From: JBPYFK01 sp051984675
GTDB lineage: Bacteria; Actinomycetota; Actinomycetes; Mycobacteriales; Pseudonocardiaceae
DNA: 59,634 nt
Reading direction: 5' to 3'
NCBI GenBank assembly: GCA_051984675.1
Contig: JBPYFK010000117.1
Span: 1-59,634 of the forward strand
Part shown: in pieces, positions 50,604-58,792 of the stretch
Layout: every line of letters starts with the position of its first letter
Numbering within the stretch: the first letter of the stretch is position 1
Program-made: the position numbers and the translations under genes
The notes under the pieces: model-generated
Database searches by the model: none
What the model was told of the DNA's origin: nothing
The model's input: only the letters and a program-made list of their open reading frames with translations

Positions 50604-52163
50604 TCACGCCTCCTTCACGGCTGCGGTCGAGGAAGCCCGCTTGCGCGCGGCCCGTTGCTGCGCGGCCAACCGCTGGACCGCCCCCAGCCCGGACATCGAC
50701 GGCTTGGACAGGAACTTGTTCTGCGAGGCGATAGCCACCAGCGGGTGAGTCACCAGGAAGACCACGACCAGGTCCAGCACGGTGGACATCCCGAGCGTGA
50801 AGGCGAAGCCCCGCACCTCGCCGACGGCGAGGATGTAGAGCACGGCGGCACACATGAAGCTCACGGTGTCCGCGGACAGGATCGTGCGCCGCGCCCGCAC
50901 CCAGGCCCTGGGCACCGCCGACCGGAAGGTTCTCCCCACCCGTATCTCGTCCTTCAGCCGCTCGAAGAACACGACGAAGGAGTCCGCGGTGATGCCGATC
51001 GCCACGATGAACCCGGCGACCCCGGCCAGGTCCAGGGTGAACCCGACCCACCGGCCGAGTAGGACGAGGACCGCGTAGACCAGCAAGCCGGACAGGCCCA
51101 GGGACAGGATCGTCAGCACGCCCAGCGCCCGGTAGTAGGCCAGGCAGTACAGCGCGACCAGCAGCAGACCCAGGCCACCCGCGATCAGGCCCGCCTGCAG
51201 GGACGCGAGTCCCAGCGTCGGCGAGATCGTCTGCGCCTGGGACTGGTCGAACGCCAGTGGCAGCGACCCGTACTTGAGGATGTTGGCGAGGTCGGTCGCG
51301 CTCTGCTGGTTGAAGCTCCCGGAGATGCTGGTGGTCCCGCCGAGGATCGGCTGGTTGATGACCGGCGCCGAGACCACTGAGCCGTCCAGCGTGAACGCCG
51401 CCAACTGGCCCACGTTCGCGCTGGTGAAGTCCGCCCAGGTCTTCGCGCCGTCCGACTTGAACTGGAGGTTGATGGACCAACCCGGGTTCTGCTGGCCCGG
51501 CGGCTGGACGTTGGCGCTCTGGATTTCCTTACCGGGCAGCAGCACCGGTTCGAGGATGTACTTCTGGGTGCCCTGCTGGTTGCAGGCGACGAGCGGGAGC
51601 CTGGGGTCGTCGTTACCGCGCAACGGGTCTTCGCTGGTGCAGTTGAGCTGCTGCAGCGCTTGCCGCTGGACCCCCGGATCGGTGCTCTGGCGGGCGCTCT
51701 TGGCCGCCGCGATCGCCGCGGCCTGCTGGGCCGGGGTCGTCGGCGGCGGCGGAGCCGGCGGCTTGGCGCCCGGCGGCACCGGCGCGGTCGCGTTCGGCAC
51801 GACCTTGCGTATGTTCAGCTCGGCGGTCTGCCCGAGCTGCTTGGCCTGCGCGCCACCCGCGCCGGGGACGGTGATGACCAGGTTCTGACCGTCCTGGGAG
51901 ACCTCGGAACCGCTGATCCCCATGCCGTTGACCCGGGTCTCGATGATCTGCCGGGCCTGGTTGAGGGAGTCCTGGGCGGGCGGTGCGCCGTTGGGGGTCC
52001 GCGCGGTCAGCGTGACCCGGGTTCCGCCCTGGAGATCGATCCCGAGCTTGGGCGTCGGCTTGCCGTCGCCGGTGAGGAACACCAGCGCGTACAGCGCGAC
52101 GACGATCAAGGCGAAGATCGCGAGGTAACGCCCTGGGCGGATCTGCCCAGCCGGTGGTGCCAC
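50604..52163 (-). CDS. secD: Protein translocase subunit SecD
   Basis: SecD, partner of SecF. The 519-residue protein has an N-terminal membrane helix (about 13-31), the signature KLGIDLQGGTRVTL, a large external region with a Pro/Ala-rich insertion (about 127-150, APPPPTTPAQQAA), and five C-terminal helices with FIVAIGITADSFVVFFERLK. GTG 52163. Order yajC-secD-secF is the standard operon order. Confidence 0.96.
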   Translation of the reverse strand: MAPPAGQIRPGRYLAIFALIVVALYALVFLTGDGKPTPKLGIDLQGGTRVTLTARTPNGAPPAQDSLNQARQIIETRVNGMGISGSEVSQDGQNLVITVPGAGGAQAKQLGQTAELNIRKVVPNATAPVPPGAKPPAPPPPTTPAQQAAAIAAAKSARQSTDPGVQRQALQQLNCTSEDPLRGNDDPRLPLVACNQQGTQKYILEPVLLPGKEIQSANVQPPGQQNPGWSINLQFKSDGAKTWADFTSANVGQLAAFTLDGSVVSAPVINQPILGGTTSISGSFNQQSATDLANILKYGSLPLAFDQSQAQTISPTLGLASLQAGLIAGGLGLLLVALYCLAYYRALGVLTILSLGLSGLLVYAVLVLLGRWVGFTLDLAGVAGFIVAIGITADSFVVFFERLKDEIRVGRTFRSAVPRAWVRARRTILSADTVSFMCAAVLYILAVGEVRGFAFTLGMSTVLDLVVVFLVTHPLVAIASQNKFLSKPSMSGLGAVQRLAAQQRAARKRASSTAAVKEA

Positions 52164-52325
52164 GTTGCGTCCGTCTCCTCAGGTCTGCGTCAGCGGGTTG
52201 GCCGCAACGAACCGGAAGGTGATCACGGCGTTGCGCCCTCACCTAGTGTGACAGGCGGGGTGAGGGCGCAAGCGCACGGGATCGCCACTGGCCGTCGACC
52301 GGGGTGCACCGACGGTAGTGGGAAA

Positions 52326-52715
52326 CTACTCGTCGAGGGCCTTGACCTCGGTCTTCTTGGCCTCGCCGGCTTCGGTCTTGGTCTCGGCCTCGGTCTCGGC
52401 CTCGGTCTCGTCCGAGTCGATCTCGTCGTCTTCGACGTCGGAGTCGTCCTCGTCGGTCTCGGGCTTGACGCGCTCGCGGACCGCCGCCATCAGCCAGCTG
52501 GTGGTAATACCCGGGGCGATCTCCAACTCGATTGAGTCGTCGTTGAGGCCCACGACGGTGCCAAAGAGACCCGAAGTGGTCATCACCCGGTCACCGACCG
52601 TGAGCGACTTCTGCATCTGCTGCTGCTCTTGGGCAGCGCGCTTCTGCTTACGCATCTGAAGGAACAGCGGCACCGCGAGCAGCGCGATGAGCACTGGGAA
52701 GATCAGGGATTGCAT
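52326..52715 (-). CDS. yajC: Preprotein translocase subunit YajC
   Basis: A 129-residue single-helix membrane protein of the Sec accessory complex. N-terminal helix SLIFPVLIALLAVPLFLQMR, then the conserved VGDRVMTTSGLFGTVVGLND and a very acidic tail (EDDSDVEDDEIDSDETEAET) with a 12-bp DNA repeat at 52381-52404. ATG 52715. It lies 162 bp upstream of secD and 238 bp after ruvB. Confidence 0.95.
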   Translation of the reverse strand: MQSLIFPVLIALLAVPLFLQMRKQKRAAQEQQQMQKSLTVGDRVMTTSGLFGTVVGLNDDSIELEIAPGITTSWLMAAVRERVKPETDEDDSDVEDDEIDSDETEAETEAETKTEAGEAKKTEVKALDE

Positions 52716-52953
52716 CTTGCTCCATTCGGCGGACGCCGTGGGCCCGAAAGGACGCCCACAGGGCAGCTACGTCCGAATTGTTCGGTTACGAAGGCCAGTG
52801 TGCCAGCAACGTCGCAGGTCTCGACAGCTCCAATGGCGACTTGGAGAGTCGCCACGCCCGCCAGTTGCCGGTGGCGGAGTTTAGAGCATGGGCAATCACG
52901 TTGGAGTTCCGCGTGGATCAGTGATGTATCTCATTACCCAGAGTGTCGCACGA

Positions 52954-54078
52954 TCACTGATCGTATTCGCCCGCCGGCTCGTCGAGCGGCTGCACGGCGC
53001 CGTCGAGCTGAACGGCGTTGTCGAACAGTCCCGGCATCCTGGCCCCGTCGGCTCGCGCTGGGGTCAGGCCCAGGTGTTGCCAGGCTGCCGGGGTCGCGAC
53101 CCGACCCCGGGGGGTGCGGGCCAGCATGCCCGCACGGACGAGATAGGGCTCGACGACCTCCTCCACCGTGCTTGGCTCCTCCCCCACGGCCACCGCCAGC
53201 GTCGACACGCCCACGGGTCCGCCTTTGAACGACCGCACCAGTGCCCCGAGGACGGCACGGTCCAACCGGTCCAGTCCGACCTCGTCCACGTCGTAGACCT
53301 GCAACGCCGCGCGGGCGACGTCCCGGGTGACCGCGCCGTCCGAGCGGACCTCGGCGTAGTCGCGGACCCGTCGCAGCAGCCGGTTCGCGATCCGCGGCGT
53401 GCCGCGCGAGCGCCGGGCGATCTCCTCGGCGCCATCCGGCCGCAGGTCCACGCCCAGGATTCCGGCGGACCGGCGGATCACCTGCTCCAACTCGTCCGGC
53501 TGGTAGAACTCCATGTGGGCGGTGAACCCGAAGCGGTCCCGCAGCGGCCCGGTCAGGGACCCGGACCGGGTGGTCGCTCCGACCATGGTGAACGGGGCGA
53601 TCTCCAGCGGAATGCTGGTCGCGCCCGGCCCCTTGCCGACCACGACGTCGACCCGGTAGTCCTCCATCGCCAGGTACAGCATCTCTTCGGCGGCCCGGGC
53701 GATGCGGTGGATCTCGTCGATGAACAGCACGTCGCCCTCAGCGAGGTTGGACAGCATCGCCGCCAGGTCACCGGGGCGTTCCAGGGCGGGACCCGACGTC
53801 ACCCGGATCGAGGCACCCAACTCGGAGGCGATGATCATCGACAGGCTGGTCTTGCCCAGCCCGGGAGGTCCCGAGAACAGCACGTGGTCGGGTTGCTGAC
53901 CGCGCTGCAGGGCACCTCGCAGCATCAGTTCGAGTTGCTCGCGCACCCGTGCCTGCCCGACGAACTCGGACAGCCGCCGAGGCCGCAGGCTCGCCTCGAC
54001 CTCCTGCTCGGTCGTCACCTGATGTGGCGAGAGCTGGGGACTTCGGTCGTCGCGCCTCGCGCCCTCCGCGTCGCTCAC
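52954..54078 (-). CDS. ruvB: Holliday junction branch-migration ATPase RuvB
   Basis: RuvB is the hexameric motor of branch migration. The 374-residue protein has LRPRRLSEFVGQARVREQL, Walker A GPPGLGKT (70-77), Walker B LFIDEIHR, sensor 1 MVGATTRSG and the Arg finger in PLRDRFGF. The C-terminal winged-helix part shows FKGGPVGVSTLA. GTG 54078 overlaps the ruvA stop (GTGA). Part of the SOS-controlled ruvC-ruvA-ruvB unit. Confidence 0.97.
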   Translation of the reverse strand: MSDAEGARRDDRSPQLSPHQVTTEQEVEASLRPRRLSEFVGQARVREQLELMLRGALQRGQQPDHVLFSGPPGLGKTSLSMIIASELGASIRVTSGPALERPGDLAAMLSNLAEGDVLFIDEIHRIARAAEEMLYLAMEDYRVDVVVGKGPGATSIPLEIAPFTMVGATTRSGSLTGPLRDRFGFTAHMEFYQPDELEQVIRRSAGILGVDLRPDGAEEIARRSRGTPRIANRLLRRVRDYAEVRSDGAVTRDVARAALQVYDVDEVGLDRLDRAVLGALVRSFKGGPVGVSTLAVAVGEEPSTVEEVVEPYLVRAGMLARTPRGRVATPAAWQHLGLTPARADGARMPGLFDNAVQLDGAVQPLDEPAGEYDQ

Positions 54079-54680
54079 TTCGGCCCCAATGCCGCCAGCG
54101 CCTTGCGCAGCACCGTCGCCGTGTCGCTGCCCGCCGTACCGTTCTCGGCGAGTACCGCCTGCACACCCTGCTCGGCCTGTTTCGTCGAGAACCCGAGGCC
54201 GACCAGCGCTTCGGCGACCTCGTTGCGCACGCGGCTGTCGGTCGCCGGCGCCGGCGCACCGCCGGTGGACGTCCCGCCGAGCGCGCTCACCTTGTCCCGC
54301 AACTCCAGCACCAGTCGTTCCGCGCTCTTCTTGCCGATGCCGGGAACCTGGGTCAGTACGGCGAGGTCGCCGTCCGCCAGCGCGCCGCACAGTTGGTCCG
54401 GTTGCAGCACGGCGAGGGTGGCCAGAGCCAGTCTCGGCCCCACCCCGGAAGCCGTCTGGAGCAGGTCGAACAGCTCGCGCGCTTCCGCGTCCGCGAACCC
54501 GTACAGGGTCAGGGAGTCCTCCCGGACCACCAGAGAGGTCGCGAGCTTGGCTTCCTCGCCACGGCGTAGCCCGGCGAGCGTCGTCGGGGTCGCGTACACC
54601 GCGAAGCCCACGCCGCCGACCTCGACCACGGCGTGGTCGAGTCCGACGGACAGCACGGTCCCGCGTACCGAAGCGATCAT
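54075..54680 (-). CDS. ruvA: Holliday junction DNA-binding protein RuvA
   Basis: RuvA tetramers bind four-way junctions and load RuvB. The 201-residue protein has the N-terminal OB fold (MIASVRGTVLSVGLDHAVVE, EDSLTLYGFAD), the two helix-hairpin-helix motifs (QTASGVGPRLALATL, QVPGIGKKSAERLVLEL) and the C-terminal RuvB-binding domain (VAEALVGLGFSTKQAEQGV). ATG 54680 overlaps the ruvC stop (ATGA). Confidence 0.97.
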   Translation of the reverse strand: MIASVRGTVLSVGLDHAVVEVGGVGFAVYATPTTLAGLRRGEEAKLATSLVVREDSLTLYGFADAEARELFDLLQTASGVGPRLALATLAVLQPDQLCGALADGDLAVLTQVPGIGKKSAERLVLELRDKVSALGGTSTGGAPAPATDSRVRNEVAEALVGLGFSTKQAEQGVQAVLAENGTAGSDTATVLRKALAALGPK

Positions 54681-55261
54681 CCTCTCGATCCTCCTGCCTG
54701 CCTCGCCTTGGCCGCCTCAGCCAGCCGTGCCCGGTGGTTGCGGGCCAGTTCCGCCGCCCTGGCTTCGGCCTGCGCCAGCCTCCCGGCCATCGGTGCGCGC
54801 CAGAGATGGCAGACGGCCAGTGCGAGCGCGTCCGCAGCGTCGGCGGGCCTGGGCGCGGTGCTCAGACCGAGCAGCTTGGTGATCATCATGGTGACCTGCC
54901 GCTTGTCCGCGCGTCCCGAGCCGCTGATCGCCGCCTTCACCTCGCTGGGGGTGTGGAACGCGACCGGCACGTCGCGGCGTGCCGCCCCCAGCGCCACCAC
55001 GCCAGAGACTTGGGCCGTGCCCATCACGGTGCGCACGTTGTGCTGGCTGAACACGCGCTCGATCGCGACCACGTCGGGCTGGTGCAGCCGCATCCATTCC
55101 TCGACCGCGTCCGCGATGGTCAGCAGGCGGTCGGCCAGCTCGGCGTCAGCAGGCGTGCGCACGACGTCCACCGCGACGCACCGCACGCTGCGACCGCGCC
55201 CGCCGTCGACCACGCCGATCCCGCAGCGGGTCAGGCCGGGGTCGACTCCGAGCACGCGCAC
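54677..55261 (-). CDS. ruvC: Holliday junction resolvase RuvC
   Basis: RuvC cuts Holliday junctions. The 194-residue protein has all four catalytic acids: Asp7 in GVDPG, Glu68 in VAIERVF, Asp141 and Asp144 in PADAADALALAVCH. GTG 55261 follows AGAGG by eight bases. A near-consensus SOS box lies 27 bp upstream. First gene of ruvC-ruvA-ruvB. Confidence 0.97.
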   Translation of the reverse strand: MRVLGVDPGLTRCGIGVVDGGRGRSVRCVAVDVVRTPADAELADRLLTIADAVEEWMRLHQPDVVAIERVFSQHNVRTVMGTAQVSGVVALGAARRDVPVAFHTPSEVKAAISGSGRADKRQVTMMITKLLGLSTAPRPADAADALALAVCHLWRAPMAGRLAQAEARAAELARNHRARLAEAAKARQAGGSRG

Positions 55262-55287
55262 GCCGCTATCCTCTCCCAGATCAACTC

Positions 55288-55303
55288 GCGAACAACCGTT
55301 CGA
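55288..55303. promoter_or_regulatory. LexA (SOS) box of the ruvCAB operon
   Basis: GCGAAC-AACC-GTTCGA matches 11 of 12 positions of TCGAAC-N4-GTTCGA. It lies 27-42 bp upstream of the ruvC start codon, a normal operator position. Confidence 0.85.
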
Positions 55304-55356
55304 ACTCTAACGTGCGCGAGCCGGGTCGGTATGCAGCGACACGGCAGCCCGGGAGA

Positions 55357-55866
55357 TCAGGGGCCGTCAACGCCGGGTGTCCAGCTCTCCGGTCGGCCCG
55401 AATCGCTGAGCAACGGCTGGAAGTCGGCGAATCCGGCCGGGGCGTCCGGGTACCAGGAGAACTTCCCCTCAGGGGTGGGCAGAACGAGCTGCACCGCGGG
55501 GAAGTTCGCGTCGGGATAGACGAGCATGGCACTGCCGAAGAACTCGGCGTAGTACCCCTTGGCGACCTTCTCAAAGGTGACGGCGCTTTCCGCGACGAAG
55601 CCCTCGTAGAGCTCCCCCGGCTTGAAGTGCTCGCCGGCCCCGACTCGCCGCACGTACGTGTTGACGACCTCGTGCGCGACGTCGCGCGCCAGCCCGATCA
55701 CCACGACCTCGGGCGCGCCGAAGCGCCGCCAGGCCCCCACGGAGAACGCGAACGGCGCCCGGTTCCCGTCGCCAGCGACGTGCAGTACCCCCGCGCCGTA
55801 CTGCTCAGCGGTGCGTAGCAGCCAGGCGCGCAGCTCCTTGTCTCGGACATCCTCGATGTGGACCAC
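55357..55866 (-). CDS. DUF4262-family protein
   Basis: A 169-residue soluble protein with the DUF4262 pattern: an N-terminal helix, FAFSVGAWRRFGAPEVVVIG (the F-T-V-G-L-x-x-x-F-G-x-P-E-like core), and a Trp/Tyr-containing end (FSWYPDAPAG). Function unknown; relatives occur in actinomycete accessory regions. GTG 55866. It lies just upstream of the ruvC SOS box, reading the same way, but is probably a separate unit. Confidence 0.8.
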   Translation of the reverse strand: MVHIEDVRDKELRAWLLRTAEQYGAGVLHVAGDGNRAPFAFSVGAWRRFGAPEVVVIGLARDVAHEVVNTYVRRVGAGEHFKPGELYEGFVAESAVTFEKVAKGYYAEFFGSAMLVYPDANFPAVQLVLPTPEGKFSWYPDAPAGFADFQPLLSDSGRPESWTPGVDGP

Positions 55867-56021
55867 TCGGCCATTCTGCCTCAGACTTCACCCAATTGGG
55901 TGTATATCGTTATGCCGCGCACCTGGAGCCAGCCGGGACCACAGTGCGGGTAGAAAGCCTCTGGCCTCCCGTCGGCGGGGAGAAACGATGGTCACGTCGG
56001 GGGAAAGCCAGGGAGTGGATC

Positions 56022-56396
56022 ATGACTACGCAGCACGCACAGATCGTCGAATCCCGCGCCTTCGCTGAGCCGGATGAGGTCCGCGAGTTCGACCACGGCT
56101 ATGGCGAGGTGCTCCACATGGCCGGCGGCACGATCGGGCGCCTGACGTTGCATCCGGGCTGGCAGTGGAGTCGCCACGTGCGGCCGATCACCGGGACCGA
56201 ATGGTGCGAGGCGCCGCACTTCCAGTATCACGTCGCCGGAACGCTGCACTTCCTGATGTCCGACGGCAGCGAGTTCGAGGCGGGGCCTGGTTCGGTCAGC
56301 TCGCTCCCGCAAGGCCACGACGCGTGGGTCGTCGGTGACGAGGACGTCGTCCTCGTGGACTGGTACGGCGCCAGCGACTACGCGAAGCGCGCCTAA
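56022..56396 (+). CDS. Cupin-domain protein
   Basis: A 124-residue single-domain cupin. Motif 1 region: GTIGRLTLHPGWQWSRHVRP and the following HFQYHVAGTLHFLMSDG; motif 2 region: FEAGPGSVSSLPQGHDAWVV. The His residues around His-Val-Arg-Pro and Gln-Tyr-His could bind metal. GGGAG stands about seven bases before ATG 56022. Enzyme or small-molecule sensor; role unknown. Followed by a methyltransferase gene 102 bp downstream in the same direction. Confidence 0.85.
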   Translation: MTTQHAQIVESRAFAEPDEVREFDHGYGEVLHMAGGTIGRLTLHPGWQWSRHVRPITGTEWCEAPHFQYHVAGTLHFLMSDGSEFEAGPGSVSSLPQGHDAWVVGDEDVVLVDWYGASDYAKRA

Positions 56397-56498
56397 GCCC
56401 CTGGCCGCGGTCCCTTGGCCGCTGCCGCTTGACTTCCAGTGTGGTCGAGGTCTGAGGCTGTCCGGGACGGAGACCAGCAGTCTCGACGGGAGCACACG

Positions 56499-57134
56499 AT
56501 GGCAGCCTCTGTCCCGGTGACCACCTTCGACTCCGCATACGAGTCGCACTCCGCGCCGTGGGTGATCGGAGAGCCGCAGCCCGCGGTGGTCGCCCTGGAG
56601 CGCGACGGCTGGATCCGGGGAGAGGTCCTTGATGCCGGAAGCGGCGCCGGGGAGCACACCATTCATCTGACGCGCCTGGGCTATCGCGTCCTCGGAGTGG
56701 ACTTCTCTCCCCGCGCTGTTGACCTCGCTCGCGCCAACGCCGCCGAGCACGGCGTCGAGGCGCACTTCGAGGTGGCGGACGCGCAGCGTCTCGGCGAGAC
56801 ACCCCGGTTCGACACGGTCATCGACAGCGCGCTGTTTCACGTGTTCAGCCCGGAGGACCAGCTCGCCTATGCTCGCAGCCTGCACGCCGTCTGCCGCCCG
56901 GGAGGGCGTGTGCATGTGCTCGCGCTCTCGGACACCGAGCCGGGCATCGGCCCCCGGATCAGCGACACCGCGATTCGCGATGCGTTCCGAACCGGCTGGG
57001 AACTGGAAGATCTCCGGCCCAGCACGTACCGGGCCGTCGTCCGCGCCGAGGACAGCGAGCGCTTCGGCCTCCCGGCGGGAGCGAAGTACGACGCGGCGGC
57101 CTGGCTCGCCCGGGCACGGCGGCTTGAGCCCTGA
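56499..57134 (+). CDS. Class I SAM-dependent methyltransferase
   Basis: A 211-residue soluble methyltransferase. Motif I is VLDAGSGAGEHTIHL, followed by GVDFSPRAVDLARANA (motif II), EVADAQRL and FDTVIDSALFHVF (motif IV) and CRPGGRVHVLALSD (motif VI). GGGAG lies six bases before ATG 56499. Resembles small-molecule or thiopurine/tellurite-type methyltransferases; substrate unknown. Its ancestry may be linked with the upstream cupin. Confidence 0.9.
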   Translation: MAASVPVTTFDSAYESHSAPWVIGEPQPAVVALERDGWIRGEVLDAGSGAGEHTIHLTRLGYRVLGVDFSPRAVDLARANAAEHGVEAHFEVADAQRLGETPRFDTVIDSALFHVFSPEDQLAYARSLHAVCRPGGRVHVLALSDTEPGIGPRISDTAIRDAFRTGWELEDLRPSTYRAVVRAEDSERFGLPAGAKYDAAAWLARARRLEP

Positions 57135-57205
57135 CCAGTGGCCCTGACCATTAGCCCAGAACATTGGGCCCAGAACGCCCATTGGAGACGTCAAAGTGCG
57201 TGCAG

Positions 57206-57250
57206 TGCGGCCCGCGCCGAACACTGGAGATTGCGTCAACGCGGGCCGCA
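57206..57250. terminator. Hairpin at the yebC 3' end
   Basis: Arms GCGGCCCGCG (57207-57216) and CGCGGGCCGC (57240-57249), perfect, extended by a T-A pair; loop 23 bases. Seven bases after the yebC stop; convergent with the methyltransferase gene, so it may serve both. Confidence 0.75.
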
Positions 57251-57256
57251 GCGTCC

Positions 57257-58009
57257 CTACGCGTTGACCTCTTCGAGCACCGAGTCGTCCACGTCGAAGT
57301 TCGCGTAGACGTTCTGCACGTCGTCGAGATCTTCGAGCACATCGATCAGCTTGAACACCTTGCGCGCGCCCTCGGCGTCCAGCGGGACGTTCACCGAGGG
57401 CAGGAAGTTGACCTCCGCGGAGTCGTACTCGATGCCCGCCTGCTGCAGGGCCTTGCGCACCTCGACCAGATCACTGGGCTCGCTGAGCACCTCGAAACTG
57501 TCACCGAGGTCGTTGACCTCTTCCGCCCCCGCTTCCAGCACGGCGCTGAGCACGTCCTCCTCGCCCAGCCCGTTGTTCGGAAGCAGCACGACGCCCTTGC
57601 GGCTGAACAGGTACGCCACCGATCCGGCGTCCGCCATCGAGCCCCCGTTGCGGGTCATGGCGGTGCGCACCTCGCCGGCCGCCCGGTTCTTGTTGTCGGT
57701 CAGGCACTCCACCAGCACGGCCACGCCGTTGGGCGCGTAGCCCTCGTACATCACGGTCTGCCAGTCGGCCCCGCCGGCCTCCTCGCCGGCACCGCGCTTG
57801 CGGGCGCGCTCGATGTTGTCCATCGGCACCGAGTTCTTGCGCGCCTTCTGGATGGCGTCGTAGAGAGTCGGGTTGCCTTCCGGGTCTCCCCCGCCGGTCC
57901 GCGCGGCCACCTCGACGTTCTTGATCAGTTTCGCGAACAGCTTGCCACGCTTGGCGTCGAGGGCGGCCTTCTTGTGCTTGGTGGTGGCCCACTTGGAGTG
58001 GCCGCTCAT
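57257..58009 (-). CDS. YebC/TACO1-family translation-associated protein
   Basis: A 250-residue protein of the YebC family, now linked to relief of ribosome stalling on proline stretches and earlier described as a transcription regulator. It begins with the invariant MSGHSKWATTKHKKAALDAK and contains GGDPEGNPTLYDAIQKARKN, YEGYAPNGVAVLVECLTDNK and the C-terminal three-domain layout. ATG 58009. Follows pdxT by 44 bp, in the conserved pdxS-pdxT-yebC-ruvC order, which here is interrupted by three accessory genes before ruvC. Confidence 0.95.
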   Translation of the reverse strand: MSGHSKWATTKHKKAALDAKRGKLFAKLIKNVEVAARTGGGDPEGNPTLYDAIQKARKNSVPMDNIERARKRGAGEEAGGADWQTVMYEGYAPNGVAVLVECLTDNKNRAAGEVRTAMTRNGGSMADAGSVAYLFSRKGVVLLPNNGLGEEDVLSAVLEAGAEEVNDLGDSFEVLSEPSDLVEVRKALQQAGIEYDSAEVNFLPSVNVPLDAEGARKVFKLIDVLEDLDDVQNVYANFDVDDSVLEEVNA

Positions 58010-58053
58010 CTCTCCTCCGTATTCCGCGAACGCGCTACGCGTCCCTGCCAGTA

Positions 58054-58689
58054 TCAGGCCGCGCGCACGGTCTCCACGAAAAGGCGATGCACGCGCTCGT
58101 CGCCGCCGACCAGCTCCGGGTGGAAGGCGGTCGCGAGCACGTGCCCCTGCCGAACGGCGACGATCCTACCGGCGGCCGGACCCGCGGCTCGCACATCCGG
58201 CACGGTCGCGAGCACCTCCACTTCGGAACCCGCCTTCTCCACCCAGGGTGCGCGGATGAACACCGCGTGCACGGGCCCGCCCGGAACGCCTTCGAAGTCG
58301 ACGTCCGTTTCGAACGAGTCGACCTGGCGGCCGAAGGCGTTGCGCCGGACGACGATGTCGAGCGCCTCCAGCGGCCGGACGGCCGCAGCGCGCTCGGGGG
58401 AGTCATCGAGGACGGTCGAGGCGAGCAGGATCATCCCAGCGCAGGAGCCGTAGACGGGCATGCCCGCCGCGATCCGCCCGCGCAGCGGTTCGAACAGGTC
58501 GAAACTCGCCAGTAGGTTGGTCATCGTCGTGGACTCGCCACCGGGGATGACCAGCCCGTGCACCGCGGCGAGCTCTTCGGCCCGCCGGACCGGGCGGGCC
58601 GAGGCGCCGCCCCGTTCGAGCGCCGTGAGGTGTTCGGCCACACCTCCCTGCAGCGCGAGCACGCCGATCACTGGTTGAGCCGCGGACAC
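58054..58689 (-). CDS. pdxT: Pyridoxal 5'-phosphate synthase glutaminase subunit
   Basis: PdxT supplies ammonia from glutamine to PdxS. The 211-residue class I amidotransferase has LVIPGGESTTM, the nucleophile Cys83 in GSCAGMILLA, and His190/Glu192 in TAFHPEL. GTG 58689 follows AGAGG by eight bases. It lies 103 bp after pdxS. Confidence 0.96.
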   Translation of the reverse strand: MSAAQPVIGVLALQGGVAEHLTALERGGASARPVRRAEELAAVHGLVIPGGESTTMTNLLASFDLFEPLRGRIAAGMPVYGSCAGMILLASTVLDDSPERAAAVRPLEALDIVVRRNAFGRQVDSFETDVDFEGVPGGPVHAVFIRAPWVEKAGSEVEVLATVPDVRAAGPAAGRIVAVRQGHVLATAFHPELVGGDERVHRLFVETVRAA

Positions 58690-58792
58690 CGCCGAACCTC
58701 TCCTCACCAAGCCTGACAGCGCGCCCGAAGTAGCCCGCGTGACTACATTGCACTGTCTACTTCGGACGACGGATTTCCGTTGTACGCGGCCG

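Noticed and set aside
52888..54882. A 664-codon open frame opposite ruvB, ruvA and ruvC
   Set aside because: Shadow frame covering three certain genes.
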